Source: Iphinoe sp. HA4291-MV1 (GTDB taxonomy: Bacteria > Cyanobacteriota > Cyanobacteriia > Cyanobacteriales > Nostocaceae). From it: DNA of 64,000 bases. The stretch covers positions 1 through 64,000 of the forward strand of contig JAHHHH010000012.1 of the NCBI GenBank assembly GCA_019359415.1, written 5' to 3'. The notes beneath the pieces were generated by a model. The model did not search any database and was not told the DNA's origin. It worked only from the letters and a program-made list of their open reading frames with translations. Below, piece by piece: positions 1 through 8,663 of the stretch (within the stretch, counting starts at the first letter, position 1; every line of letters begins with the position of its first letter). The translations under genes and the position numbers were made by a program.

Positions 1-341
1 AGAGAGTCAAGCATGAACTTTGCTGGTAGGACTTTCACCTACATCTAACTGAGAGTTCAACTCTAATGAGTTGGGATAAGTATTTATGGACTGGATACCA
101 AGATTCCTTATCCAACGAATCGCACTCACGTATTCATTTTGGTATTTTCCGCAAGCAAACAGGCAGATCGCTTTCTCAATTCCTATGTTTGCTAACTCAT
201 TTTAGTAATTCACGCACTCATGATAACTATAGTTGTGTAATAAAAGTTACTCAAATTTTACCGGAATTCTCTCAAGCTGATTAGCACGCAAGTTCTTTAG
301 AGTAAATAATGTTATACGTACCATATTGCAAGGTATATATC
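1..341. other. No supported gene
   Basis: A 72-codon open frame at 66-284 on the plus strand has no recognisable motif, no convincing ribosome binding site and low-complexity composition, so it is not called. I see no RNA gene, terminator or repeat here. The stretch serves as upstream sequence for the small protein starting at 342. Confidence 0.5.
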
Positions 342-719
342 ATGACTCGTAGAAAAAGAACCTCTCAGGTGTTAGAAAAAGCAGTGCGCCGTGCAGCTGG
401 CATAAACTCAATTAATCCGAATTTAGATTTAGGCAATGGACTCACCCTGCCTGCTTTCTCAAGCCTAATTGAGACGATGCGAACTAGAGAAAATGCATAC
501 AACAGTGCCCTTTCTAACCTAGATAAGTTATACCGACAAATGCTGGAAACAGAGCGCGAGTTGGGAGATATGGCAGAGCATATGCTGTTGGGAGTTGCAA
601 CTCGATATGGCAAAAGCAGTGTGGAGTACGGTATGGCGGGAGGAGTTCCTAAGAACCAGCGTCGCAAGAAACTGCGAGGCGAATCGCTAACTTCCAGTTC
701 TGATATCATGTCCGCTTAA
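342..719 (+). CDS. Small basic coiled-coil conserved cyanobacterial protein
   Basis: A 125-residue protein if started at the internal ATG at 342, which has AAGG about 8 bases upstream; an ATG at 309 would add 11 residues with no better signal. It opens with a basic stretch (MTRRKRTSQVLEKAV), has a central helical region with regularly spaced Leu/Glu typical of a coiled coil (about residues 45-80), then the segment LLGVATRYGKSSVEYGMAG, and a basic tail with NQRRKKLRG. This matches a family of short hypothetical proteins recalled from filamentous cyanobacteria; no function is known to me. The stop codon and last residues lie inside an interspersed repeat (703-782), so the C-terminus may have been altered by the repeat. 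Stand-alone gene. Confidence 0.6.
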   Translation: MTRRKRTSQVLEKAVRRAAGINSINPNLDLGNGLTLPAFSSLIETMRTRENAYNSALSNLDKLYRQMLETERELGDMAEHMLLGVATRYGKSSVEYGMAGGVPKNQRRKKLRGESLTSSSDIMSA

Positions 720-782
720 TTGCTTATAAATCCCGCACAACCCCACCCCGGTTTTGGCGCAAGACAAAACCGCCCCTCCCCG
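703..782. repeat. Interspersed palindromic repeat, copy 1 (core in orientation A)
   Basis: About 80 bp, nearly identical to 15934-16014 except that the 10-base core inside the palindrome (750-771 here, arms GGTTTT and AAAACC) is inverted between the two copies. Flanking arms contain CCCGCACAACCCCACC and CGCCCCTCCC. It supplies the stop codon of the preceding small gene. Confidence 0.8.
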
Positions 783-944
783 CGAGTTCCTACGATGTAC
801 ACACAAGTCCCAAAAACTGATTGACTGAAAATAATGGGATACAAGCCCCGTCCTTCTAGGACGGATTTTCTTGGTTTTTGATGTACTGTTTTAAAACCTC
901 TATTGGCGCACCTCCTACGGAAACAGCAAAATAGCTGGGACTCC

Positions 945-1074
945 ACAAGCTGATATCTTGCACCATTCTCAACAAGACCCAAAAAACCGGGTTTCTGAAC
1001 CAGAAATTAAGGTTTCTACGAGCAAGCATTCTCAAGAAACCCGGTTTTTAACTCAGGTGCAAGATCTGAGCAAG
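945..1074. mobile_element. MITE-like hairpin insertion A inside tnpA
   Basis: About 130 bp interrupting tnpA between codons for KEAL and WSPSYF. The ends are imperfect terminal inverted repeats (GATATCTTGCACC at 952-964; GGTGCAAGATC at 1057-1067), with a second inverted pair inside (AACCGGGTTTC / GAAACCCGGTT). CTTG occurs at both junctions and could be a target duplication. The left-end sequence ATCTTGCACCATTCTCAAC recurs at 3802-3820. Confidence 0.65.
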
Positions 1075-1199
1075 GCTTCTTTGTGAGGCTTTTTGTACCC
1101 AGCCTGTCCATATCTGCGACTTGATACACCTTTTAGTGCGTTTACTACTTGGGAAACAGACAGCTTTGGGGGATACTCAATCAGTGCGTGAACGTGGTT

Positions 1200-1430
1200 G
1201 TCGAGGGAAAAACCTGCACAAAACGCGCAACCCTTTACGGGTACTCGTTGTGCGCTCCACAATTAATCGTGAAGTGCCCCAAATCAAGCAGGATTTTTAG
1301 TATTAATTAAGAATCTCTTCTAATAAACTGCTTGATTTGGTGAGTCCAGTCCTGCAGGAGGGTTTCCCTCCGTAGGGAACTGGCGAACCCGAAGGGGGAG
1401 GGTTGCGCGTTTTGTGTCGATTAATGCGTC
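1200..1430. mobile_element. MITE-like hairpin insertion B inside tnpA
   Basis: Bounded by a perfect 17-bp inverted repeat, CACAAAACGCGCAACCC at 1217-1233 and its complement at 1400-1416. A second inverted pair lies inside (CCAAATCAAGCAG near 1274 and CTGCTTGATTTGG near 1329). It splits the tnpA frame just before the HUH motif. It contains the motif GGAGGGTTTCCCTCC, which also occurs at 9982-9996. Confidence 0.7.
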
Positions 1431-1604
1431 GTCCTCGCCGTTAAATTCGAGAATTTGAAAGTCCATTTTTTGAGCAACTTCGCGGAAGGACTTTTCAATT
1501 AATCCCAAACTTTCTGCTGTGAACACTGAGCGGCGATATTTGGTAACGCAGAGACGGGATAAGACTACTCCGGTAGCATCTGTCAACGAAGCGTCAAGAA
1601 TCAC

Positions 1605-2017
1605 CGTTGCTTCAGCACGGTGAGTATGTCAATATACCCAATTTTCACGGCAGAGCTAACCGCCTTCCGTAGATAAGCTAAGGGAGATCCAAAAAATAAA
1701 ATGTCCCGCCGTGTATTAAGTTAACGGGTTGGTGTAGAGGATCTGGGTTTGACGGCGGGACATTTTATTACTGGTAAGTGCCTAATACGCATTTAACTTG
1801 GCCTTTGTTGATTTTGGAGAAAAAGCGCGGAGGCGGAGACGCTCCGCCTCCGGTCAATCCTTCTCCCCTGCTCCTGGAGCCCCTCTGCCCCCCTGCTGTC
1901 TAAATGTGCAAATTAGGTGTTTAACAGCTTACAACGCCAGAAAGATTACTCATTAAATGCTAACTTGGGAAACTATAACTTAATTGCTCTTGTCCATTTT
2001 TCAGGAAATATCACCCC
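1605..2017. other. Intergenic region with a long perfect inverted repeat
   Basis: No gene. It holds an 18-bp perfect inverted repeat (AATAAAATGTCCCGCCGT at 1695-1712 and its complement at 1752-1769, loop about 39 bases) and a short GC-rich tract (1826-1890). The inverted repeat is AT-flanked like a bidirectional terminator but is more likely a MITE-type repeat. Nothing else recognised. Confidence 0.6.
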
Positions 2018-2941
2018 ATGCCATATCTAACTTCAGCTAGCAAAATCCGTTCTCTTGTTACTGAATATACTCAAGCTAGTACTTTGTGGATTGATACAGA
2101 AATCGCAGAATACAAAAGTCATAATCCCAGAGTATCGCTGATTCAGGTATTGGATGACCCAAAAGATTTGAGTGGCGATCGCATCTATGTTTTGGATGTA
2201 CTCGACCAGCCTGATGTTGTGGCTGAGTTTATTGACAAAATTATGGTCAATCCCCAGATTGAAAAAGTCTTTCATAATGCTAACTTTGATGTGAAATATC
2301 TAGGTAACAAAAAAGCTAAAAATATCACTTGCACTTTAGAAATGGCAAAAAAAATTCCCTACTATGCCTTACCATTACCTAACTACCAATTAAAAACTCT
2401 AGCTACAGAACTTTGTCATTTTAAGAATATAGATAAACAAGAACAAAGCAGTGACTGGGGAAGGCGACCACTAACAGAAGAACAAATAGAGTATGCTTAC
2501 CTAGACTGCATTTATCTTGCCCAAGTCCATCAACGTTTGATAGAATTAAACAAAGAAATTAACCCAGACCCTGCAACAGAAAACTTAACATCACTGAATA
2601 CAAGATATGCACAGCTTGAGCACCAGTGGAAACTGTTAGACTCAGAATTCGCAAATTTACAAGAGCGAATAAAAAAAGCTATGCTTGCTCAAAATCTATC
2701 AGAGAGCTATTATTTCAAGCTTTCTTCTTACGAGCGAAAAATGGTAAAAGTACCGTTTATAGAACTCGCAAGACTAGTACAAACCCAAAACATAGATTTA
2801 AATTTTCCCGTTACACTGACTCAGAAACTACAAAAAGATTTAGGAGAAAACCTGGAACAACTATCTGTAGATATTGAGAAAACTACTACTTGGCGACTGA
2901 CTCCTAATAATCAAGAAAGTGACGAAAACAGTAATGAGTGA
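2018..2941 (+). CDS. Ribonuclease D-like 3'-5' exonuclease (DEDDy family)
   Basis: A 307-residue protein. The DEDD exonuclease domain fills about residues 5-180: motif I is WIDTEIAEY (Asp26, Glu28), motif II is the NANFDVKYL segment, and motif III is EEQIEYAYLDCIYL with the Tyr and Asp that define the DEDDy subclass. The bacterial RNase D family trims the 3' ends of structured RNAs using two metal ions. The C-terminal 120 residues are charged and helical; I see no clear HRDC domain, and the protein is shorter than E. coli RNase D (about 375 residues). Cyanobacteria commonly have this short form. The next gene starts 32 bases downstream on the same strand, so the two could be cotranscribed, although their functions are not obviously linked. 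Confidence 0.85.
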   Translation: MPYLTSASKIRSLVTEYTQASTLWIDTEIAEYKSHNPRVSLIQVLDDPKDLSGDRIYVLDVLDQPDVVAEFIDKIMVNPQIEKVFHNANFDVKYLGNKKAKNITCTLEMAKKIPYYALPLPNYQLKTLATELCHFKNIDKQEQSSDWGRRPLTEEQIEYAYLDCIYLAQVHQRLIELNKEINPDPATENLTSLNTRYAQLEHQWKLLDSEFANLQERIKKAMLAQNLSESYYFKLSSYERKMVKVPFIELARLVQTQNIDLNFPVTLTQKLQKDLGENLEQLSVDIEKTTTWRLTPNNQESDENSNE

Positions 2942-2973
2942 TAAATGCTGCTCATAAGGATAAATGGTAAAGA

Positions 2974-3777
2974 ATGAATGCTGTCTGCATAGCTGCGCTT
3001 ACCGCATTTGTCGCCCTTGCAACCGTTTCTTGTAGTAACGGTGACGACGTATTAGTAACAGAAATTGGAGTCCGTCCCGCTGGACGTTCACCAGCACGAC
3101 CATCTCAAGCCAGAGACTTTTATATTCAGGGTCAGTATAAGCAAATTAAAGGAGATTTAGAAGGTGCGATCGCTTCTTTTTCCAAAGCAATTAGTCTCAA
3201 TCCCAACTATGGAAGTGCATATAATAGTCGGGGACTTGCTCGTTTTGATACAGGAGATCAGCAAGGGGCAATAGAAGATTATAATCAAGCGCTAAAGATA
3301 AATTCTAACGATGCTCAAGCTTATAATAATCGAGGAAATGCTCGTGCCACGCAAGGAGATAGAGACGGAGCAATAGACGATTACAGCCAAGCCATTCGTC
3401 TCAATCCTCAGTATGCCGAAGCGTACAATAATCGGGGAAATGCTCTTTCGGCAAGTGGAGATAGAAACAAGGCGATAGACGATTACAGCCAAGCTATTAA
3501 TCTTAATTCTAACTTTGCTGCTGCTTACAATAATCGGGGGAATGCCCGCGCTGCTCAAGGAGATAGAAACGGAGCGATCGCAGATTACAACGAAGCTGTC
3601 GCCCGTGCTCCTAACTTTGCTGCAGCATACAATAACCGAGGAAATGCCTACGCTGCACTAGGTGATAAACAAAAAGCTATGCAAGACTTGCAGCGAGCAG
3701 CACAAATCTTTGAGAAACAAAATAATAAACAGCTGTATCAACAAGTGATGAACAATATCAAAGAGTTGGAGCAATGA
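2974..3777 (+). CDS. TPR-repeat lipoprotein
   Basis: A 267-residue protein. It begins with a short lipoprotein signal (ALTAFVALATVSC, lipobox Cys at about residue 20), then a 25-residue linker, then about six tandem 34-residue tetratricopeptide repeats from residue 45 to the end. The repeats are marked by the recurring AYNNRGNA and GAIDDYSQAI segments. TPRs are protein-interaction scaffolds, and the lipobox predicts anchoring on the periplasmic side of a membrane. The repeats are very alike at the DNA level, suggesting recent internal duplication or gene conversion. No enzymatic domain is present, and neighbours give no functional clue. Confidence 0.85.
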   Translation: MNAVCIAALTAFVALATVSCSNGDDVLVTEIGVRPAGRSPARPSQARDFYIQGQYKQIKGDLEGAIASFSKAISLNPNYGSAYNSRGLARFDTGDQQGAIEDYNQALKINSNDAQAYNNRGNARATQGDRDGAIDDYSQAIRLNPQYAEAYNNRGNALSASGDRNKAIDDYSQAINLNSNFAAAYNNRGNARAAQGDRNGAIADYNEAVARAPNFAAAYNNRGNAYAALGDKQKAMQDLQRAAQIFEKQNNKQLYQQVMNNIKELEQ

Positions 3778-4225
3778 GCCGCTCCAATGGTTAGAACTGA
3801 GATCTTGCACCATTCTCAACAAACGTAGTAGGGTGGGCACTGCCTACCAGCGTTAGAATGAGGGTTTGCGATTTTGATGGGCAGTGCCCACCCTACAAAA
3901 ATAGCATTATTGATCTTATCTAGATTGACTTTTAGCCCTACGGGCTGTGTAGTATTTCTGTTTTGGTATCCAAAATAAATACACTCTTTAGATGAAATTA
4001 CCGTAGTATTTAGAGAGAGGAAGTGCGTTGCTCCCGTCAGCAATCTCCGGAGTCTTTTCTCCGCAAGTGGCTGGCGTTGCTACGTGAGATTCCACCAAAC
4101 TCAATAAAAATGACTTAGTACTTAAGAAAAAAAGTTGCTCAATTCATTGAATTTAATTCGTAGTATATACTTAACACTCAAAACTCAGCGCCCAGTACTT
4201 TTGAACGCAAGGATGTTTTAAAAAT
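3778..4225. other. Intergenic region with palindromic repeats
   Basis: No gene supported; a 75-codon minus-strand frame is read through repeats. It holds the left end of the MITE seen inside tnpA (3802-3820) and a hairpin repeat with 17-bp arms at 3828-3844 and 3880-3896 (GTAGGGTGGGCACTGCC and complement). A related hairpin occurs at 10085-10141. The remaining bases to 4225 are AT-rich upstream sequence. Confidence 0.7.
3828..3896. repeat. Hairpin interspersed repeat (GGGCANTGCCC type)
   Basis: Perfect 17-bp arms separated by 35 bases. The second example of the type, with partly different arm sequence (GGGCATTGCCCA), is at 10085-10141. Its ends abut the partial MITE at 3802-3820. Confidence 0.75.
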
Positions 4226-4792
4226 ATGGCTTACATCATAGCAATTGCCGGCAGTCCATCTCATCCCTCCAGAAGCTACACCCTTCTGGAACACTCTACA
4301 AAAATTCTGCAGCAAGAGGGCTTTCAAACTGATATTATCTCTGTTCGTGATGTCCCTGCGGAAGTTCTAGCCTATGGACGCTACGATAGCCCAGCTCTAG
4401 AACAGCCAAAAGCACTCATAGAAAAGGCAGATGGTATTATTATTGCCACTCCGGTTTACAAGGCAGCTTATACAGGAGTTCTCAAAGCATTTTTAGACTT
4501 GCTACCTCAAAGAGCCTTGTCAGGAAAAGTCGTGCTACCCATTGCTACTGGTGGGACGCTCGCTCATTTATTGGTAATTGATTATGCTCTGAAACCTGTG
4601 TTGTCAGAGTTAAAAGCACGGTTCATCTTAGGCGGTGTTTATGCAGTGGATAAACAGCTGCAAATACAACAAGATGGCAGTGTTAAATTTGATGAAGAAA
4701 TTGACCAAAGATTGAAAGAAGCTCTTAGTGAGTTCGCACAATCTGTGAATAATTTGCAACCCAATGTCAAAGAATTGGCTTCCGCAAATTAA
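4226..4792 (+). CDS. NADPH-dependent FMN reductase (SsuE-like)
   Basis: A 188-residue flavodoxin-like reductase. The N-terminal phosphate-binding loop is IAIAGSPSHPSRSYTLLEH, followed by the family signature ADGIIIATPVYKAAYTGVLKAFLDLLPQ around residues 72-98 and GKVVLPIATGGTLAHLLVIDYALKP. Length and order fit SsuE, which reduces FMN with NADPH to feed two-component alkanesulfonate monooxygenases in sulfur scavenging. No ssuD or ssuABC gene is in the window, so the partner is unknown here. It is a stand-alone cytoplasmic enzyme, followed by a possible terminator at 4819-4858. Confidence 0.85.
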   Translation: MAYIIAIAGSPSHPSRSYTLLEHSTKILQQEGFQTDIISVRDVPAEVLAYGRYDSPALEQPKALIEKADGIIIATPVYKAAYTGVLKAFLDLLPQRALSGKVVLPIATGGTLAHLLVIDYALKPVLSELKARFILGGVYAVDKQLQIQQDGSVKFDEEIDQRLKEALSEFAQSVNNLQPNVKELASAN

Positions 4793-5139
4793 TCCATCAC
4801 TATTTTCCTACACTTGCTAGTAGCAGGTGAAGAATTTCTGAGTTTATCTGCTACTTTTCCCCTTGGAAATTACGTGATTCTTAATATTTAATGAACCGTA
4901 AAGCTAGTCCTTGAGAGTAACTAAGGAGCACCAAGAACACAAAGAAAATATCAGAATTGCATCTGCCAAAAACCAACATTTGTAGAGCTACAGCTTGGCT
5001 GCTCAAGTATTGCAAGACCTCAACATTCATCACATTCAGTTAATGACAAAGTTCTCAGAAAGGACCGAGGTTGTGAGAGTAGAGCTTAAAAGTTGTGGAG
5101 TACATTTCCTGACTTGAATTTCTTAACTAGGAGAATGCA
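4793..5139. other. Intergenic region with a possible terminator
   Basis: No gene. The arms AGTAGCAG (4819-4826) and CTGCTACT (4848-4855) followed by TTTT form a terminator-like hairpin with a long loop downstream of the FMN reductase. The rest, up to the strong ribosome binding site AGGAGA before 5140, shows nothing recognisable. Confidence 0.5.
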
Positions 5140-5691
5140 ATGTGGTTTGAGCGCATAGAACGAGAAATGGCAGATGGTGAACCTTGGGCAGAATTTTCAG
5201 TTAACCGAATACAATGGAGTGACGAAACGAACTATTTTTGGAAAGTTAACAACAGTAGTCAAAAACAACTTTCTAGACTTTGGCTTAGAGGACAAAATTT
5301 TAAATTTTGGTATAATATTTCTTGGTTAAAAATAGAGAAGCGTCAGCAAGACTTGTTATCAGGTAAAATAATGAAAATCTACTACGTAACTCTAAATACC
5401 TCAGAAGAAGCTCGCAAGATTAGTCGAGAATTGCTGGAGAAAAAGTTAGCAGTTTGTGTCAATTGGTTTCCCATTACCTGCGTATACAGTTGGAAAGGAG
5501 AAATAACTGAAGAACCCGAAGTTGTACTGATTGTCAAAACTCAGGATGATTACCGAGAAGAAGTTGAACAAATCATTGTTCAAAACATTTCTTATACTAA
5601 TTTCATCGCTGAGATTTCTCCTACAAATGTCAATCAAGGCTTTCTAGATTGGTTAAACACAGAAGTTCCTCTGCGATCGCAAAGAGTGTAA
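5140..5691 (+). CDS. cutA: CutA-family protein with a 77-residue N-terminal extension
   Basis: The C-terminal 106 residues, from the internal ATG at 5371, are a complete CutA1 protein: MKIYYVTLNTSEEARKISRE, KKLAVCVNWFPITCVYSWKG, EEPEVVLIVKTQDD and the closing YTNFIAEI segment. CutA1 is a small trimeric ferredoxin-like-fold protein linked to divalent-metal tolerance, although its biochemical role is not settled. The upstream ATG at 5140 is chosen because it has a strong AGGAGA ribosome binding site 5-6 bases away, while 5371 has only a weak AGGT. The extension is Trp-rich (WFERIEREMADGEPWAEF) and matches no domain I know. It may be a genuine fusion or a separate small ORF run into cutA. Confidence 0.75.
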   Translation: MWFERIEREMADGEPWAEFSVNRIQWSDETNYFWKVNNSSQKQLSRLWLRGQNFKFWYNISWLKIEKRQQDLLSGKIMKIYYVTLNTSEEARKISRELLEKKLAVCVNWFPITCVYSWKGEITEEPEVVLIVKTQDDYREEVEQIIVQNISYTNFIAEISPTNVNQGFLDWLNTEVPLRSQRV

Positions 5692-5752
5692 AGCATCTAT
5701 AGCTTAGGCGGATTTGAGAAACTCAGACTTATACCAAGGTAGGTTTCGTTAG

Positions 5753-6016
5753 TTAGTCTTCTTGCTTTCCTTCATCAGTCGGTAAAGGACTTTTGCCAAT
5801 TCTTAGCTGCTTCTTGGAAAGTTTTAACTGTTCCCAAAGAGCTTCCATTTGTTGATATGCTGTTTCTGGAGTGAGTTTACCAGCAGTCTGAAGACTAACG
5901 ATGTAACCAACTTGTTGTGCAAATTTTTGCAAATTTGCGTTAAATATCAAGTCTTCCGGCTTAACCTGACCGTGGTACCGGCTACGAGGATAGAGAAATT
6001 CATCCTTGTCTGTCAT
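5753..6016 (-). CDS. Conserved cyanobacterial protein of the DUF7219 type
   Basis: An 87-residue protein opening MTDKDEFLYPRSRYHG, followed by a helical segment FNANLQKFAQQVGYIV and KLTPETAYQQMEALWEQLK. I recall this as a short cyanobacteria-restricted family, often called DUF7219, of unknown function. It has no signal peptide or membrane segment and is probably cytoplasmic. It is convergent with cutA (62 bases between stops) and monocistronic. Confidence 0.75.
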   Translation of the reverse strand: MTDKDEFLYPRSRYHGQVKPEDLIFNANLQKFAQQVGYIVSLQTAGKLTPETAYQQMEALWEQLKLSKKQLRIGKSPLPTDEGKQED

Positions 6017-6046
6017 TCTTGGTATAGCTACAGTTTCATTTGTTAA

Positions 6047-6586
6047 TTTTAACTAATTATTAACCTTTAGTTAAATAAACGTTTACATCAACTCTCATAA
6101 GTTGAGATCAAGGACTTACGCACAAACTATGACAGAATAAGGCTTTTAAAAACCACCAAGACGAGATAGGTAGAGCGCCGGCTGTCGGTGTCTGAACTGT
6201 CGTGCCAAAAACACCACGCAATGGGAAAGACTCCGTAAGCCCTAAAATAGAAACGCTGAGTTGTTTTTGAGCATATAATATTGTTTTTTCTACTGTTGTT
6301 GAAAATAAATGACCTATAGCAATTCTAAATCATAAGCCCTACGGGCACGCCAAGGGCGAACGTGAACAACAAGATTCCCGACTTCTTGGAGAAGTCGGGA
6401 ATCTGAATATACGCAATTTATGCGCTGAGTTCTTCTCCTATCCCAGAGGCTGCTTCATGTGGACACGCACTCGCGTTCGCGCAGGCTACGCCTACACAAA
6501 TCAAATAGGATTTCTATTATAATTAGGTCAAATCTTTACGCCACATGGATCTTGAAGTCATTGTTACCTTTTATATCCAGAACTCA
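6047..6586. other. Intergenic region with hairpin repeats
   Basis: No gene. It contains a perfect 15-bp-arm palindrome at 6372-6404 (AGATTCCCGACTTCT, loop TGG, complement), whose decayed relative sits between vnfK and vnfE at 55331-55364, plus short GC-rich interspersed repeat pieces near 6330-6360 and 6460-6495. It lies between convergent and divergent genes and may simply collect repeats. Confidence 0.65.
6372..6404. repeat. Perfect hairpin repeat (GACTTCT/AGAAGTC)
   Basis: Arms of 15 bases with a 3-base loop. It lacks a flanking T-run, so it is more likely a mobile palindrome than a terminator. A mismatched copy lies at 55331-55364 in the vnf cluster, and a shorter similar hairpin (CAACTTCT/AGAAGTTG) lies upstream of vnfDG at 59316-59334. 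Confidence 0.75.
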
Positions 6587-7735
6587 TTAATCAAATTTAA
6601 TCTGGATTATAGATAAATCATCATCAAAAGCTTCTTTGGAGTTTAAAGAGATTATGTAATTTAAAATCTCGTCAAGTTTACCATCAAATTGAAGCTGTGA
6701 GGTGACAAGCATCTGAATGAAAGCGTCCAAAGTCCAAATTGTGCCATCTGACTTGGTAATTTCGTAAGCACCATCACTGAAAATATAAAGAAAACTAGAT
6801 TCTTCAACATTGCAACAGTCATCTACATATTTTACCTGTGGAAACATCCCCACTGGCACACCAGGAGTTTTCAATCTTTTGACTTTAGGATTAGTTGGAG
6901 ATTTTCCGGATATTAAAACTGCTGGCGGATGACCTGCACTTGCATAAGTTAACTGGCGCGTAACCCGGTTATAAACTCCATACCAAATAGTAAAATATTT
7001 ATCGTTTTGATAATTCATTTGGAAAGTATTATTCAAAGCTTGCAAGACATCACTTGGTTGATAATAATTCAGACCTGCAAGAGCACGCGATCGCAGTATA
7101 TTTAGCACGGAAATTGAAGGGAGAGTTGCTCTGAGTCCATGTCCTGCAGTATCTAGTAGGTAAATTGCCAGATAATCAGAGTCGAGCCAGTAGTAATCGA
7201 AACAATCACCTCCCAGTTGACGCGAGGGAATGAATTGGAAATTGATGCTAAGAGGATGCGTCATTGGATTAGGCAAAAGTGAACGCACATATTCTGCTGC
7301 TTCTGCCAATTCTGCTTCTAAAATTTGCTTTTGAGTTTGTAAGTCTCTACTCAGTTGGTGCAGACGCAATCCTGCTCTTACCCTCGCTTGCAATTCATTG
7401 TGTTCAATAGGTTTAGTGATAAAATCATCGGCACCTGCATCTAGCCCCTTGACACGATCAGCTACAGAATCTAAAGATGTTAATAGAATAAAAAACGTGG
7501 TAGATAATTGAGGGTCTGTCTTGATTCGTTGGCAAACTTCTAATCCATTTAACCCTGGCATAATCCAATCACAAATAATAAGCGCTGGACAACAAGTAGT
7601 TGCCTTTGCAATTCCTTCCTCACCATTGCTGGCTACCAGGACTTTATAACCCTGCCTTTCCAGCATCCTCGTAAGAAGTATCTGTACTGCTAGGTCATCA
7701 TCAATTACTAAGATTTGAAACACACTAATCATCAA
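6587..7735 (-). CDS. Response regulator with C-terminal PP2C/SpoIIE phosphatase domain
   Basis: A 382-residue protein. Residues 1-125 are a receiver domain: the acidic pocket is VIDDDLA (residues 10-16), the phosphoacceptor is Asp56 in ICDWIMPG, and the conserved Lys is in DFITKPIE. A coiled linker follows (about 128-155, LSRDLQTQKQILEAELAEA). Residues about 165-380 form a SpoIIE/RsbU-type PP2C domain with QLGGDCFDYYWL, AIYLLDTAGHGLRA, YASAGHPPAVL and FIFSDGAYEI metal-binding motifs. The family controls anti-sigma or STAS partner switches through phosphorylation-dependent phosphatase activity. No partner kinase or STAS protein is adjacent. It is cytoplasmic and monocistronic. Confidence 0.9.
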   Translation of the reverse strand: MMISVFQILVIDDDLAVQILLTRMLERQGYKVLVASNGEEGIAKATTCCPALIICDWIMPGLNGLEVCQRIKTDPQLSTTFFILLTSLDSVADRVKGLDAGADDFITKPIEHNELQARVRAGLRLHQLSRDLQTQKQILEAELAEAAEYVRSLLPNPMTHPLSINFQFIPSRQLGGDCFDYYWLDSDYLAIYLLDTAGHGLRATLPSISVLNILRSRALAGLNYYQPSDVLQALNNTFQMNYQNDKYFTIWYGVYNRVTRQLTYASAGHPPAVLISGKSPTNPKVKRLKTPGVPVGMFPQVKYVDDCCNVEESSFLYIFSDGAYEITKSDGTIWTLDAFIQMLVTSQLQFDGKLDEILNYIISLNSKEAFDDDLSIIQIKFD

Positions 7736-7898
7736 TCAATAGTCATTCATCAATAATCATGAGTCAATAGTTAATATCCTAAGACTTTAGACTATGCGTA
7801 GATGCGTGGTGTAGACCAGTTCTGGGCAAAGGGCAATGGGCAATGGGACAAGGGGACAGGGAAGTCTTTTTGTGCTAACCAATAAATGATGGATAAGA

Positions 7899-8663
7899 TT
7901 ATGGGGGAGAAAGAGGGTTTAGCCATAGAAGGATAATGCTTTTAAGCTGGTTAAGATCACGGTAGACTTCTTGCTTGAACCACTGTCCAAAAGCATCAAA
8001 GGGCGTGAAAGATTCCCCTGTTTGCCATTTAATATCTTGTCCTAAGGGTGTGGTATGAGTGCCGTTTAGTGTCTGTATGGCGACCATTTCTGGAAAACGT
8101 TGTTTCAATAGTTCAGTTAAAGCCGTTGATTGGTCGAGGGTGTCGTTGGTAAACTTGATCAGCAGGTTACGGCGAACGTTATAGTGCTCTTGCACGAGTT
8201 TGTGAGTTTCTAACGGCGAGGGAGTAAACTCGACGGCGGCTAAGTTGAACTGTTCGATTAGGGGAATGGCATCCCGTGCAGCGTAGTTGTTAAAGGATAT
8301 GAGGATATTGCCAGCGCGTTCTGCACCAAGGAGACTCCCAATAAGCAAATGGAGTTTGCAGCCCATGCTGTGACCGATTCCATAAACGGGAAGGTAGCGC
8401 TTGCGTATTGCCGAAGCATCGTGTAACCTTTCTAGAGCGCGTTCAAAGTTTAACAATACAGATTTTGCGATCGCACTATGATCCAAAGTGTTCACAAATG
8501 GCGTAGCGATGACAACATAGCCTTTGCTTACCAGTTGTTCTAGCAACCAACGGTAGGTGAGATGAGGTGCAGTCGCAACGAATGCGCCGCCAAGGAAGTG
8601 AATGATAGCAATAGGATTTCGTGGAACAAGGACCCAGTTACCAGAGATTTCTTGCCAGTCCAT
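7899..8663 (-). CDS. DUF1350 family protein, alpha/beta-hydrolase-like
   Basis: A 254-residue protein typical of the DUF1350 family of cyanobacteria and chloroplasts. It opens MDWQEISGNWVLVPRNPIAIIHFLGGAFVATAPHL and has YGIGHSMGCKLHLLIGS, a nucleophile-elbow-like G-H-S-M-G at about residue 115. The fold suggests an alpha/beta hydrolase, but the substrate is not known. It starts with ATG at 8663 on the minus strand. Genes on either side are unrelated. Confidence 0.85.
   Translation of the reverse strand: MDWQEISGNWVLVPRNPIAIIHFLGGAFVATAPHLTYRWLLEQLVSKGYVVIATPFVNTLDHSAIAKSVLLNFERALERLHDASAIRKRYLPVYGIGHSMGCKLHLLIGSLLGAERAGNILISFNNYAARDAIPLIEQFNLAAVEFTPSPLETHKLVQEHYNVRRNLLIKFTNDTLDQSTALTELLKQRFPEMVAIQTLNGTHTTPLGQDIKWQTGESFTPFDAFGQWFKQEVYRDLNQLKSIILLWLNPLSPP

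Larger units (their letters stand above)
866..1604 (-). pseudogene. tnpA: Decayed IS200/IS605-type Y1 (HUH) transposase tnpA with two internal insertions
   Basis: Three consecutive minus-strand pieces together make one small REP/IS200-type transposase. The N-terminal piece (1430-1604) reads CVTKYRRSVFTAES...FQILEFNGED. The middle piece (about 1075-1200) reads NHVHALIEYPPKLSVSQ...KGVSSRRYGQ and contains the HUH metal motif His-Val-His. The tail (866-944) reads WSPSYFAVSVGGAPIEVL. This is the usual family order. The reading frame is broken by two hairpin insertions (945-1074 and about 1200-1430). A small hairpin at 1603-1624 (CACCGT/ACGGTG) upstream of the N-terminus could be the IS left-end structure. 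The catalytic Tyr region was not located with certainty. The element cannot encode an active transposase. A chromosomal REP-associated (RAYT) origin is an alternative. Confidence 0.8.

Noticed and set aside
66-284. 72-codon plus-strand ORF
   Set aside because: No ribosome binding site, no recognisable motif and unlikely composition.
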